A DNA stretch of 64,000 nucleotides, taken from NCBI RefSeq assembly GCF_018687715.1, contig NC_056765.1, forward strand, positions 11,956,001 to 12,020,000, given 5' to 3'. Source of the DNA: Carya illinoinensis (Eukaryota > Streptophyta > Magnoliopsida > Fagales > Juglandaceae). Positions within the stretch are counted from its first letter, which is position 1; each line of letters starts with the position of its first letter. Positions 22,208 through 34,723 of the stretch are shown piece by piece. The notes beneath the pieces were generated by a model. That model saw only the letters and a list, made by a program, of their open reading frames with translations. It was not told where the DNA came from and did no database searches. Both the position numbers and the translations under genes were made by a program.

Positions 22208-25200
22208 TGGATCTAGTCTCTTCTCTATTTTCTTTGAGAGAATAGGGGAGGAGTTACAGTTTTCAACGTGGTGAGAGGCAAGTCTGGTCAGAGGAACTGG
22301 AAGATCATTGGGGTAGATTATCGTTGACAGAAGAGGAAAACAATGTGATTGAATTTGTGGGTGGAGGGTTGGATGATTCTCTGAGGAAAGGTGATCGCAA
22401 TGTCATTGGGAGATTATTTATGGATCGTTTTATTGGGAAGGAAGTACTTGGGTCAATTATGGCCATAATATGGACGATTAGTAAGCCTAACGTGTTTTAA
22501 GATTGTGGACAGAACATGTTTGTGATTACTTTTGCCAATCACGTGGATAAAGAGAGTCGTGGCAGTGAGACCTTGGTTGTTTGACAGTAGTCTGCTTGTG
22601 CTTAAGCTCTTTGATGGATTCACGCCACCAAGTCGACTTCAGTTTCTAAGTGAAGTTTTTTTGGTTCAATTTCATAATTTACCTTTTGCTTATATGACAA
22701 AGGACTACGGTGAACACCTTGGGAGGACTCTTGGGGAGATCATTGAGATCAATTCAAAAGATGATGGTGTTGATTGGGGTCCTTTTTTACGCCTTAAAAT
22801 TGAGATACCTCTACAGAAGGCCTATGTGAGGGGGCGATTTATAAGCGTTCAATGAGAAAAAGTTTGGATCCCTATAAAATATGAGAAGCTTCCTAGGATT
22901 TGTCTTCAATGTGGTTGTATTGTCCATGGTCAGGGCGGTTGCTTGACACATAATGAGGGTACGGGTGCGGCAGGGCTGCATTCTAAACAGTTTGAGAGTT
23001 GGCTGCGAGCAGATATGCCTATAAGGAAGAAAACACTTGGTATGTTTGGTAGGGGTGAGGAACCAAAATGAAAGGAATGAAAGGATTCCAACTTGGAGTT
23101 TCGGAGTGTAGATTGTAGCAAGGTTGGATCTGGCAAGGGTATGCAGAAAATGGTGTCAAAGGTGGAGGTTCCTTTTGATGCGCAGCATTGCAATGATGGC
23201 AGCAGTTTTCTAACCTATGGAGCAGATGGCGATTTTCACGGAGAGGATAAAAAGACAGTTGATTTTTTTAATTTTGAATCTATAAGCTCTGTGAGAGACT
23301 GTCGTGGGTTTGTTGTAGAGAATTCATTCCGAAAAAGTGGTGGTAAAGATGTCTTGAACTGGCAGTTGGAAAAGGGAGTTGCCTGTCTTAGTAACTGTCA
23401 ATCGAATGGGCCAGGCGGGTTGAGTGCAAGTCAGAACATGGACAAGCAAAAACAAATAATGGGCTTAGTCAAGATTGAGGCCCATCAAGTAACATAGCTT
23501 GTTTTGACAAACGTGAGTCGATGCTTACTGGAGAAAAGCATGCAAAGGTACGATTGAGTGTTCAGGTAGAAGATAAGAATTCAATATAGAAAATAGGCCA
23601 TTGGAAGAAGATTGCTAGAGCACAAGGTATGGTGTCTACTTCTGCCCTTCTGGGTGTAAGAAAAGATATTTAGTTGATGAGGAGGTGGAAAATAGAAGGG
23701 AGGACAACGTTAAAAAAACAAGAGGGATATTGGGTGGAGGCCTATGTTGGTCAAAAACATGTTGTGCTGGCTGCAAGGCAACATCACCACGAGTCATGAA
23801 GACTTTATGTTGTAATTGTCGGGGGCTTGGGAACCCCCGTACAGTTCAAAATCTTCATTGGTTGGTGAAGGAAAAGTCTCCCGATTTAGTATTTCTTATG
23901 GTAACAAAGCTTATCACTACTAGATGGGAAGCACTTAAGATTAAGTTGAAGTATGGTGGTTGTTTTGTGGAAGATTCAAAAGGTAAGAGTGGTGGTTTGG
24001 CTTTACTCTGGAAAATGGAGGTAGGAGTGGCAATTCAATCCTACTCTCCATATCACATTAATGCATTAATCCATAAAAAGGATGAATCAGTTGATTGGCA
24101 TTTCACTGGTTTCTACGGACATCCAGATTCTAGTAAAAGGCAGATAACTTGGGGTTTACTCGGTTTGTTAAAGCCTAGTGATACTGTTCCATGGATGGTG
24201 TGTGGAGATTTTAATGAGATCATTGCACAGGATGAAAAAGGTCGGGGGCAGAACTAGAGATGAAAATCAGATGGAAAGGTTTCGAATGGCACTAAAAGAT
24301 GGTGGTCTGATTGATATGGGATGGAGTGGCTCAAAGTACACTTGGAGTAATAAACATATGGATGGAACATACACAAAAGAGAGATTGGACAGAGGTTTTG
24401 CTATTGCTGCTTGGTTCAATTTGTTTAAGAATTGGCGGGTTGAAACATTGGTGGTTGGATGTTCTGACCACAGACCATTATTAATAATTTATAGTAATGA
24501 CATGCAAAGGAGGAGGCATAGTGGCAGATTATTCAAGTATGAGAATAATTGGGGTAAGAAGGATGAGTGTACGAGAGTTGTGACAGATACTTGGCAACAA
24601 ATCTTCTGTCAAGTTGTAGTAAAAAATTAATGTTCTTGAGTAGAAGGTTTAGATTAGAAACAGAAAGGCAATTGAAAGAGACTGAAGTGAGACTTAAAAG
24701 CTTGTAAGATATGGAAGGGTCTTACAACCTTGAGGAGGTGAATAAGCAGTTTGAGTTGTTGTTAAACAAGGAAGATTTGAAGTGGAGGCAACGGGCTAAG
24801 CAACACTGGTACAGACTTGAGGAAAGAAATACAAAATACTTTCAAGCTTGTGCTTCTCAGAGGAGAAAGAAAAATATGATTACATATGTTCAAGATGCTG
24901 AAGAAAGGAGTGTTATGTGGGAGGAAGATATAGCTCAAGCTTTCAGTTTCATTTTCAAGGTATTTTTTCCACAACTAAACCTGGTGTTTCTCATACAGCA
25001 GCTTGTCTTGATGGCATCGACACAAGGGTAACAAAGGAGATGAACAATCAACTGCTGGTGCCTTTATATTGTATTAAAGTTGATGAGACTTAAAACAACT
25101 GGGGCCTTTTAAATCCCCCAGACCAGATGGATTTGGAGCAGGATATTTTCAAGGGCATTGGCACATTGTGGGATCTGAGGTTTGTCAGGCAATGCTTGAA

Positions 25201-27924
25201 TTTCTAAATGGGGGTAACATGCCAAGGTTTCTTAATCATACTCATATTGCTCTTATTCCTAAACTAAGTGATCCTTGTTCTATTAATGATTATAGGCCCA
25301 TTTCTCTTTGTAATGTCTTGTATAAACTAATTGCCAAGGTGCTTGTAAATAGACTTAAATGTATTCTGTCTAAAATTATTTCTAGCAACCAAGGTGCCTT
25401 TGTACCTAGGAGATCCATAATTGACAATGTGATGGTTGCATATGAGGTACTTCACTCCATGAAGAGTAGGAAAAAGGGTAAGATAGGCAGTTTGGCTTTA
25501 AAGTTTGATATGTCAAAAGTATACGATAGGGTAGAATGGAAGTTCCTTGAAGCTATGCTGAGAAAACTAGGTTTTAATGAGAGATGGATTAGTTTGCTTA
25601 TGCAATGTGTAGGATCTGTTACATATTCAGTGTTGATTAATGGCCAAGCTGGGGAGTCATTCATACCAAGTAGGGGTTTGAGGCAAGGGAATCCTTTGTC
25701 CCCTTATTTATTTATTTTATGTACTGAAGTTTTGAGTATGCTTTTAAGTAGGGATGTAGATAAGGGAGGTATAAAAGGGGTAGCTACTGTAAGGGGAGGA
25801 ACTCAGGTCAATCATCTACTATTTGTTGCTGATTGTGTGGCTTTCAGTCAAGCTACATTGGCTGATTGGCAGAAAATTCAACAAATACTGTGTATGAAGC
25901 TAGTTCGGATCAAGTGTTAAATAGACATAAGACCTCGATTCTTCTTAGTACCAAAACAAGTGTACAAGTGTAGGATTAGATTACTCAAGCTGCTAGCTCT
26001 ATAGTTTGTGGTGATTATGGAAAGTATTTGGGATTACCAACTATGATTGGCAAGGCAAAATGTAATACTTTTTGGGGTCTCAAAGAGAAGATATGGAAGA
26101 AGATATGTAGTTGGCAATCTAGCTTTCTTTCTACTGCTGGTAAGGAAGTCTTAATCAAATTTGTTTTGCAATCTATGCCCACGTATAGCATAAATGTTTT
26201 TCTGCTTCCAAGAACTTTGTGTAAGGGAATTAATTCACTACTTGCTAAGTTTCGGTGGAAGAGCCAGAGAACTGAAAAGGGTATTTACTGGACAAAGTGG
26301 TGTAATCTTAGTGTAGCTAAAAGTATGGGTGGTTTGGGTTTTAGAGATATACAACATTTTAATAAGGCTATGTTAGCCAAGCAAGGGTGGAAGTTGATGC
26401 AAGAACCTGACTCCCTTGTGAGTACGATTTTCAAGGAAAAATATTTTAAGCATAGCCATTTTATTGATGCAAAATTGGGTCATTCTCCATCATATATTTG
26501 GAAGAGTCTTCTGTCAGCAAGAGAACTTATTAAAGTAGGTGCTGTCTGGAGGGTGGGAAATGGAAAGAGTATATCCATCTGGGGTCAAAACTAGGTTCCT
26601 CAAGTTCCTTCTTTCAAAGTTCATTCTCCCATTAGAATTTTGGGCGACACTTCCAAAATTAGTGAACTTATAATAGAGGAGCTACATTGCTGGGATCATA
26701 AGCTGATTTTTGAGGTATTTAATAGGGCTGAAGCTATTAATATCTGCAGTATTCCTTTGAGCAGTAGGAGGATGAAAGATAAACTCATATGGGGGTACAC
26801 TAGGGATGACAGATTTTTGGTCAAAAGTGCTTATCACTTAGGTGTGACTATATTAAAAGAAAGGTTGGGTGCTCCTTCAACATCTCATGATAAGTGTGAT
26901 TTTTGGAAGAGTTTGTGGACTCTTAATCTAACAAGTTCAACGAAGCAGTTCTTGTGTAGGGCTATGATGAACCTTTTTCCTACAAAGCAAAACCTTTTTA
27001 AGAGAAATGTGGTGAAAGATTAACTTTGTCCTATATGTAGTAGGGAAACAAAAACTATACAACATGTGTTATGGACATGCCTTGCAACTAGTGATGTTTG
27101 GGCTAAGAGGATCAGCTTGCTTAAGAAGTGGACCTGTGTAGATGTTGAATTTTCTTGCTTATGGGAGAAACTGCAGTAGCATTTTAAGAAGGAACAGTTA
27201 GAGGAGATTGCAGTTATATGTAGGAGATTTTAGATGAGAATGAATCGATTTGTCTTTGACAATAATTTTGAAGCTTTTACTACTTTGATTACAAGGGTCT
27301 TAGCTGAGTTAAGAGAATTTTTGGAAGCACAAATACTGGAAAAGGATGAGGAGGTTTGGCAGCTACATACTAGAGACAATGTCAAGTGGTAAGTACCACC
27401 TTCTGCAATCCTAAAGCTAAATTTCGATACTGCAATAGATCAGGAGCATTCTAAGTTGGGAATTGGCTTAATTGCAAGAAATAACATGGGCGAGGTTATG
27501 TTCTCTGCATGTTTAAGTGGATTTTTTTGCTGATTCCTCTAGTATGGATGAATGCTTTGCACTACAAAGGGCTTTGGCACTTTGTCAGGATTTAGATGTA
27601 AAAGATGTGATCTTTAATGGAGATGCAAAGAGTGTCACTCATGCTGTCAATGGCAATTCACATGATTGGACCAACTTTGGTATGATGGTGGAAGATATGA
27701 GGTTACTTTTATTTATGCAGAAAGGCTAGAAAGTTCACTTTATTTACATGGAAGGTAATCATGCTGCTCATATGCTAGCAAAGAAGGCTATGTATATGGA
27801 GGATGATAGAATTTGGATGGAGGAAGGATCAGTAGAAGTGGAAGCTATTGTCAAAAAGGAACTCTCATGTATGAGTGGATTTATGATGAATGAAAGTCTA
27901 TTTGTTAAAAAAAAAAAAAAAAAA
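22208..27924 (+). mobile_element. Older, broken LINE of the same L1 family
   Basis: A second element has the same architecture as the one at 12279-17883: a TCTCTTCTCT-rich 5' start near 22208, ORF1, ORF2 and a poly(A) tract of 18 bases at 27907-27924. Both ORFs carry several stops and frameshifts, so this copy is much older than its neighbour. No clean target-site duplication could be read. The downstream text TTAAGCCTGTGTATG and upstream TAAAGCATGTAAAT are only weakly alike. Full length is inferred from the leader similarity. The left border is uncertain by tens of bases. Confidence 0.85.
22283..23497 (+). pseudogene. LINE ORF1 relic (DUF4283 and zinc knuckle)
   Basis: In several frames the region is homologous to the intact ORF1 upstream. 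LTEEENNVIE sits near the start, VRPWLFDSSLLVLKLFDGFT lies at 22570-22625 and KLPRICLQCGC with HGQGGC lies at 22885-22940. The knuckle keeps its Cys/His pattern. The original start codon is not visible, an in-frame stop (TAA, 22497-22499) follows PNVF, and another stop (TGA) follows FISVQ at 22853-22855. The C-terminal part is open from 23093 to 23497 but has diverged strongly. It would have had the same RNA-binding role as its neighbour, but is now non-functional. Confidence 0.8.
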
Positions 27925-27930
27925 GGTTAA
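23796..27930 (+). pseudogene. LINE ORF2 relic (endonuclease-RT-RNase H)
   Basis: The ORF2 start is recognisable as MKTLCCNCRGLGNPRTVQNL at 23796. Endonuclease motifs continue (GDFNEI near 24205; SDHRPLL near 24465). Reverse transcriptase motifs follow: RPISLCNVLYKL near 25295, FDMSKVYDRVEW near 25505 and HLLFVADC near 25810. The catalytic box has become FVAD where the intact sister has FADD, so even this block is dead. The zf-RVT and RNase H regions are readable in pieces to 27930, ending with HMLAKKAMYMEDDRIWMEEG. At least six frame changes or stops separate the pieces. The order and spacing match the young copy, so it is the same family. Confidence 0.88.
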
Positions 27931-28709
27931 GCCTGTGTATGCCAAGTAGGAAGTTAAAACTTAGCTTTTATATAATTAAATAGATAGTAATAGATATAAG
28001 ATTATGAAAACTCCTTTGATTATTTTGAGTTTTAATAATAAAATAATAATAATGAATTCAATTTATCAAAAAATAATAATTATGGCAAAAGGATGGGGCC
28101 GAAACACACGATCAATGGAGAAGAAACGTTCAACGACACCCGAGGTGGTCGGAGACAAAAATCACTGTGGCAGCCACGGTCAACGATGGTGAAAACTTCG
28201 TAAAGGAGTGAAACGGGCGGAATTTCTATGGCTATCTAGGTGGTTTCTGGCGAGATAGGGGTGGATACCTCAGGTTCACGCACGTGGGCGCTCTTTTGGT
28301 GATCCTTCGGCGTGATGGATGACCTTAGTTTCCCTTTACCGTGATGGACCAAGGGGTAGCTTGTGGTGGTTGTTTCTTGTGTGGCTGAGCAGCCGTTAAT
28401 GGCTGAGGCTCGTTCATGTGGTGCAACCAGAGGCGACGAGAGGATTTTGATGCTTGTAATCGAACGACACGACACAGAAAAAACAAGGGCTTGTGGGCGT
28501 GCCACAGTGGCTCACGTGGGTGGCAATGGTAGTTCACGATGATTGGAAAATGCCGGCTTGCTTTGAATTGACCGTGGTGAAGAGTTTCATGATGGCACAA
28601 GCGAGCATGTTGCCATGACCATGATTGTGTCACAGTCCCATAACCATGAGTGTGTCCAAAATGGTTCCATTGCTAGAACAAAGGGGATTGAATCAGGAAG
28701 GGAAGCTTT
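27925..28709. other. Spacer between LINE and Tat element, no gene supported
   Basis: 27925-28080 is AT-rich. 28080-28704 has higher GC and overlapping chance ORFs on both strands (for example 28325-28633 minus), but no family is recognised. It ends with GCTTT at 28705-28709, one copy of the 5-bp duplication flanking the Tat element. Before that insertion it was continuous with the sequence at 40202. Confidence 0.4.
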
Positions 28710-28818
28710 TGTTAAGGACATGTCTCACTTCCAATCTTCTACTGTGCGACCGATTTTCGCTGACGAAACTTGAGGGGGGCTCCTCTTGCAAACACTCTGA
28801 TGCTTAAGTCAGTCAAGA
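28710..28818 (-). repeat. 3' LTR terminal part of the Tat element
   Basis: On the plus strand it starts TGTTAAGGACATGTCTCACT and aligns for about 109 bases with the 5' LTR copy at 40014-40122, mostly differing by transitions. After TCAAGAG at 28818 the two copies part company: this one continues GTTATTGTACCC, presumably the rest of a longer LTR reaching somewhere before 29600. The inner border of the 3' LTR was not found, so only the shared part is given. A TATATATA box-like run lies just beyond, at about 28863. Confidence 0.7.
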
Positions 28819-29602
28819 GGTTATTGTACCCGAGTCCCCTTTTAATTATCAAAGGTTACCTGTATATATAGGCTTGCTTGCTGTACTTATCTCATTCAGG
28901 ATTTATCGGAATGGATCACTACTTAGGATTTTGAATAATCGCACCAGTTCTTGCTGTTTTTATCCTTCTGTTAAAGGTGTTGCCATGCATATCTCTTTTC
29001 AAACTCTTCTTGACTACCCCCTCTATGACCTCTGGCCCCATCCTCTGGGCTTCTTGGCTTTTATTGTACCATAGGCCTTCTTATAAGTTCCTAGGCCCTT
29101 TGGTTGGGATGGTCCCTCCAGTTACCCCGTCAATTCCATTCGCCTTCTGGCGGACGGAATTCACTTTTAATCAAATTTATCGTCGTGAGAGTGCTGGGTG
29201 TGATCGCATGGGCCTGAGTGCTTTGGAAAATAAGCTGACAAGGACACGGGCCCAAATCACCCACGGTTTGGTGTCTTCAGGCCCGCGGCTTTTCTTGCCA
29301 CTTATACTATTTCATTTTCAAAAAGATTTTATTATTATTTTAAAGAATCAATGACTCCTTATCATTTCCTGTTGTTGTGGCAGAGAAGATAGACAGATTC
29401 CTTGCGTCGGTTAGTCTTCTTCTTCAGTGCAGAGTTGCCTTAATTTTTTTTGTCCGTTGGGTTCGCATTTTGCTATCGTTCAAATACTTCCCTTTTTCGC
29501 TATCTTTCATTCCTTCCCCTGTTACACTTTTTGCCCTTCCACTCCCAACTTTGCTCTTTGCTTAGCTTGATCTTTCTTGCTACCATTTTTCCACCGATTT
29601 TA

Positions 29603-32572
29603 ATGGCTCCCTACAGTGAAGGAGAGGTTTCTGAAAACCCCTTCGAGGTCTCGAAAGGCACAATCTTCGCTGGATACCGATGGCGTTCGTCCATCAGAGA
29701 GAAACATTTCACCAAGACTTTCGTATTCTTGAAACCGTTATTTTGGGAGTTCCTGAATCCGGATGTTGTGACGACGAGGGTTTTGCTACTAGGGTGGCTA
29801 TTTCTGTTTCCCTTCTTCGAAATGGGTTGAGGCTCCCCTTCTGCCGCCCTCTCCGCGACATTTTGGACCTTCTCAACATTGCTCACACTCAATTACACCC
29901 TTTCGCGCCGAGGGCACAACTCTGCGCCTGTGTTGTATTCTGTATGGTTTTGGAACCTCTTGGGGACCCTTATCCTGACTTGACTAGTCGGGAATTTTTG
30001 GCGTTTTATAACTTGAGGGAAGCTTCCAAAGGCAATGTTCTTAGCTTCCGCAAGAAAGAAGATGGGCAAGCATTGACCGGTTTGAGACTCGCCACTCCAA
30101 TGCTAAGGCGTGGACCTCCAACTTCTTTTTTTTATCTCCGGTCAAGGTTGGGAATACCCTGGCACGGAAGACGTTTTCCATGATTTTCCAGTCAAATCAA
30201 ATCAATCTAGCACCCTCTTCCCGACGAAAAGAAACTGTGGCTTAGAATGGCGCCTCTGTCGCGTCATAAACTGGCTCGAATCGAGACAGTTCATTCTTGG
30301 GCCAAAGCTAATCCAGATGTGCTTTGGACTGACCTCTTACTAACCTTCGCCCATATTAATCGATTCCTGAAGTCTCCCAACCGGACTTATTTTCAAGGAC
30401 GTGACTTCATGATTTCAGCCACCATTCCTACTCCCATGGCGAAGCCTACTAAAAAAACTTCGAGGTCCAAGCCTTCTAAGAGGAAGATCCGTCCGAAAGA
30501 GGGGGAGAAGGAGGAGGCTGCCGAAAAGAGGGAAAAAAGGAGCAAGAAAAAGAATGAATGAGAGAAGGAGGAGGCCACCGAGAAGAGGGAGAAGAGGAGC
30601 AAGAAAAAGAATGAGACTGGCGGTCACCAAAAGAAAACTCGCTCTGGAGATCCCTCTCCATCTTCTTCTCTTCAATAGGAGACCCTGGCATCCTCAGGGG
30701 GCGTCCAGGCCTTGGTGTCGCAGGAGGACACCCCTTCTCAGGCATCTACGCAGTTGGCCACCATTGACCTCCATCACCCCAACTGGAGGTCCTTGTCGTA
30801 TCCTCAGGGGAAAGCCACAGTCAGGGTTCTACCCCTCCTGCTACCACTAAGTCTTCCTCGCCTTTTCCCTCTTCATTGCCGCCATGTTCTTGTAGCCTAA
30901 GGGACGTGGAGGGTTTAGCTGACCTGACCCTTTTTAATCTGGTAGCCTCTCTTCAGGTCGTGTCTAGGACACAAGAGCCTATCACAGCCCCTGCCCCTGC
31001 GTTTGAGTTTCATGTGCTGGAGGGGCGGGTGAGTCAGGTCAAGCTGGGCGCAAAAGTGGTCGCAGCCCTTAACCTTGACTCCATCACCGTGGCGGGAGCT
31101 TGCTCGCCCCCTTCTTCCACCGTTGGCCATGTTGAAGTGGCCACTGCTTTGCCCATAAGTGGCCACATGGAGACACAGGGCACCTCACCTTCGAATGGGG
31201 CGGAAGGTGTAACAAGGAGTGTCTCTCCACGCCCGACTGAAACAAGCGGCGAGTTTGGTTCACACTAAACTTCCCCAGAGAGCTTACCAGATACCATCTC
31301 AGGGGGAAAAACCCCTTCGCCAATTGATAGCGGGCCTGGACTCTCTCTTCCTTCTCTCCATGCCTCCTCTTTTGGCGGGGATACTGACTCCTTCCTTGAG
31401 GAGGAGTGGGTAAATTTCTTAAAGGAAGACGCCCGTCTTTGTGAGGCTAACCTGGCCCTTCTTGCCGCCTGCTCTGCCCCCTGTGAGTTTGGGTGATTCG
31501 TCGGGGAGGACGATGGGTTCGTCTGTGAGGCCTAAGGGAGAACCCCTTCCAGACCCTAGCGAGATTGTGAGGGGGGACAGCAGCAGTGGTGATTCCTCAA
31601 TGGCTATTAACTCCCAGGTTGAAGCCACTGCCCAGATGGCTAACCGTTTGAGAAGTTGGCTCTCTGAGGAATTATGCCTTTTGTCCCCTTTTGCATATAC
31701 TCCTTTCGTATCTTCGCCTCTCTTCATATTGGTTACTTGTTTTCTTCTTTCAGGGCATTAATGATTTGGCTGCGTGGATAGTTACTGATCGTTCCAGCCT
31801 TAAGGAGGAGGTTAAAGAGCATCGCCAGTTATGCTACATAGCCAAACGTGCTTCCGAGAGGTGGCGAGTTGACAGAGCTGAATTGGCGGCCTTGGCCGAG
31901 AAGAGGGAGGAGCTGAAGATCCTGTTGGAGCAATCTGAGGGTTATTCCCATTCCTTGCAAGGCAACCTCGAGATGCGCAAGGCTAAACTCCTGGAGCTTC
32001 GCGAGGCTGCCCGCCTAGCAAATGTGGCCAAAGCTAAAGATGACTTCGCCTTGTCCATCCTCGGCTTCGAGAGGGACTTAGCTAGGCTTCAACTTTCAGA
32101 GGCTCAGGAGAAACTTAAGGTTGAGAGCTCTCGCTTGAGATCCGAGCTTGCTACTCGTGATGAGGCACTATCCTCTCTTCGTGGAGACCTGGCCCGTTCT
32201 CAAGAAAATCGAAAGTCCTTCAAAGAGAGTCTTCGGGAGGCAAACTCGGCTCTTGGAGTCTGCCAGCAGAGTCTATTTGAGAAAGTGGGGGAGCTAACTG
32301 CTGCTTAGGAGGAGGTCGCACGACTTTGCGCCCAATTGGCCCACATCCCTGCTACAAGGGATGACGCTTTTGCTTATGGGCATGGCCGCGACATTTTGAG
32401 GCTGAGAAACCGTCTCCTGGTTGATCCTGCCACCAACCTTAGGATTCTCGACTGGGAATTGTTCTATCCTGAGGAAATTGCCCGCCACACGGTTGACAAG
32501 TTTGGGCGGAAGGAAATGCCTGACGCTTTTATAAACGTGCCTCCAGCGTTCCCGCTTGGTAATGCCCCTTAA
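29603..32572 (+). pseudogene. Antisense extra ORF of the Tat element
   Basis: The reading direction is opposite to gag-pol. The N-terminal half (29603-30560, three frames) contains LRNGLRLPFCRPLRDILDLL, THTQLHPF-like text (AHTQLHPFAPRAQ) and EPLGDPYPDLTSREFLAFYN. I recognise this as the Pfam Transposase_28, putative gypsy-type transposon domain. A lysine/glutamate-rich stretch follows (KPSKRKIRPKEGEKEEA). The C-terminal half (31753-32572) is a long coiled coil (EEVKEHRQLCY, LAEKREELKILLEQSE, SSLRGDLARSQENRK). An intron probably ends at the CTTTCAG at 31748-31754. An in-frame TAG at 32306-32308 and several frameshifts make it a pseudogene. Such antisense ORFs are known in Tat elements; their role is unknown. 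Confidence 0.72.
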
Positions 32573-32708
32573 GCATTTTTGCCCGTTGTGTATTTGACTG
32601 TGGATAATTTTTTTTGGCATTTCTATATTTTGTACATTTGTAACAATGGACTTTGATTTTCTTTGTTGAATGCTTTGGCTTCTGTGTCCTTTTACTTTTT
32701 TCCTTTTT

Positions 32709-33445
32709 CATGGCACCACAAGCTGCTAAGGCTTGTCTTTGGTGTTTTAGGGTCTACGTGGTCTGAGGACCTACGCACCATTTCTTCATGGCACCGCAAG
32801 CTACTAAGGCTTGTCTTTGGTTTTTAGGGTCGGCGTGGTCTGAGGACTTACGCGCCCTTTTTTCATGGTACCACAAGCTGTTAAGGCTTATCTTTGGTGT
32901 TTAGGGTCGGTGTGGTGCCAGAACTTACACGCCCTTTTTTCATGGCACCATAAGCTGCTAAGGCTTGTCTTTGGTGTTTAGGATCGGCGTGGTCTGAGGA
33001 CCTACGCGTTATTTTTTCATGGCACCACAAGCTGCTAAGGCTTGTCTTTAGTGTTTAGGGTCGGCGTGATCTGAGGACCTATACGCCCTTTTTTCAAGGC
33101 ATCATAAGTTGCTAAGGCTTGTCTTTGGTGTTTAGGGTCGGCATGGTCTGAGGACCTACACGCCCTTTTTTCATGGCACCACAAACTGCTAAGACTTGTG
33201 TTTGGTGTTTAGGTTCGGCGTGGTTTGAGGACCTATGTGCCCTTATTTCATGGCACCACAAGCTGCTAAGACTTGTCTTTGGTGTTTAGGGTCGGCGTGA
33301 TCTGAGGACCTATGTGCCATTTTTTCATGGCACCACAAGCTGCTAAGACTTGTATTTGGTATTTAGGGTCGGCGTAGTCTGAGGACCTACGCGCCCTTTT
33401 TTCATGGCACCACAAGCTGCTAAGGCTTGTCTTTGGTGTTTACTG
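32709..33445. repeat. Ten 77-bp tandem repeats in the Tat 3' region
   Basis: The phrase CATGGCACCACAAGCTGCTA begins at 32709, 32787, 32864, 32941, 33018, 33095, 33172, 33249, 33326 and 33403, a strict period of 77 (78 for the first). Each unit continues AGGCTTGTCTTTGGTGTTTA, GGGTCGGCGTGGTCTGAGGA and CCTACGCGCCCTTTTTT. The last unit is partial. It lies between the antisense ORF and the integrase end, that is, in the 3' untranslated region of the retroelement. It has no CRISPR character: the spacers are not unique and the units abut. Confidence 0.93.
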
Positions 33446-33613
33446 GGTGGGCGGTCACTGTCCTTTCTTTTCGTAGAATCTGTATTCACCCTTGGGAACT
33501 CTTTGAACAGAATTTTCAATGAATAAAACGAAATATATTCATAAATGGTGATAACGCAAACATTGGACAAAAGCAAAGAAAAGGAATACTTAAACAAAAA
33601 AATAGTACGAAAG

Positions 33614-34718
33614 TTATTGATAAAAATTTTTTAAGTGCTCCGCGTTCCACGGGTGCGGTAGTTCCTTGCCCTTGCTGTCTTTCAACGGGTACGATCCAGG
33701 CCTGTGGTTGGCCACTACTAAGTAAGGCCCTTCCCATCGAGGTCCCATTTTCCCCTCGCCTTGGGTAGTCACCCCACTTTTCTTCAAAACCAGGTCGCCC
33801 ACTTTAAAGGTCCTGAGCCTTACTCTTTTATTGAAGTACTGATCGGCTTTCTTCTTTTCTTGTAACATCCGAGCTTCTACCATCTCTCCTTCTTCTTCGA
33901 GTAAGTCGAGGTATTCTTCAATCTTTTTGTCATTCTAGGCACCCGAGAATTGGCTCGTTCTGTAGGTTGGTAACCCTACTTCCACTAGTGTAATCCCTTG
34001 CTTCCGTATGCCAGTGTAAACATGGATTCCCCTGTCTGAGTTTTTATTGTAGTTCTATACACCCAAAGTACCCCTGGTAGCTCATCCGCCCAATCCTCTT
34101 TCTTCTCCGTGACCTTTTTCTTAAGGATTGAGAGTAACGCCTTGTTTGTTGCCTCAACTTGACCATTTGCTTGGGAGTGCCCTGGGGAGGAGTACTTCAC
34201 CTTGATCCTTAACTCAGCACACCATTCCCTGTAGTAGTCTGAGTCGAACTGGCGCCCATTGTCGGTTATAATACTCTGGGGAATTCCGAACCTGCAGACG
34301 ACATTCTTCCACAAGAATTTTGTCACGGCTTTGCCTGTGATTGTTGCTAATGGCTCTAATTCTGCCCACTTTGTAAAATAATCGACGGAGACTATTATAA
34401 ATTTAACACCACATTTTCCTAGCGGGAAGGGCTCTACCAAATCTACCCCCTACTGGGCGAAAGGCCATGGTGCTGTTACCGATGTTAACTCCTCCGGAGA
34501 GGCATGTGGCATGGGTGCGTAAGTCTGGCATTTTGCACGTCTCTTGGTGAACTCCCGTGCATCTCTTAGAGCATGAGGCCAGTAATATCCTACCCGGACC
34601 GCTTTCCTAGCCAACATTCTTCCCCCTACTGTGATTTTCACATATCCCTTCGTGTATCTCAGTTAGGACATACTGTGCTTCTTGTGCGAAGATGCATCGC
34701 AGTAAAGGAATAGAGAAA
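33614..34718 (-). pseudogene. Tat integrase region, 3' part of pol
   Basis: Minus-strand integrase with the DDE core visible: D in VDYFTKWAE, D in IITDNGRQFDS, and E in ANGQVEATNK (33985-34440). Upstream is the zinc-binding N-terminal part (GYYWPHALRDAREFTKRRAK with CQTY, 34450-34641). Downstream is the C-terminal part with FKVGDLVLKKSG and KMGPRWEGPYLV (33614-33883). The pieces lie in different frames with stops between (for example after PWPFAQ). The upstream edge is cut by the solo LTR, and the reading resumes at 35775 on its other side. The enzyme would insert element cDNA into the genome; this copy cannot make it. Confidence 0.88.
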
Positions 34719-34723
34719 CCTCT

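Noticed and set aside
30393..30745. Minus-strand serine/leucine-rich ORFs
   Set aside because: They are shadows of the lysine/glutamate-rich stretch of the antisense ORF on the plus strand.
32709..33445. Regular repeats suggestive of a CRISPR array
   Set aside because: Units abut with a 77-bp period and no unique spacers, and they lie in a plant retrotransposon 3' region.
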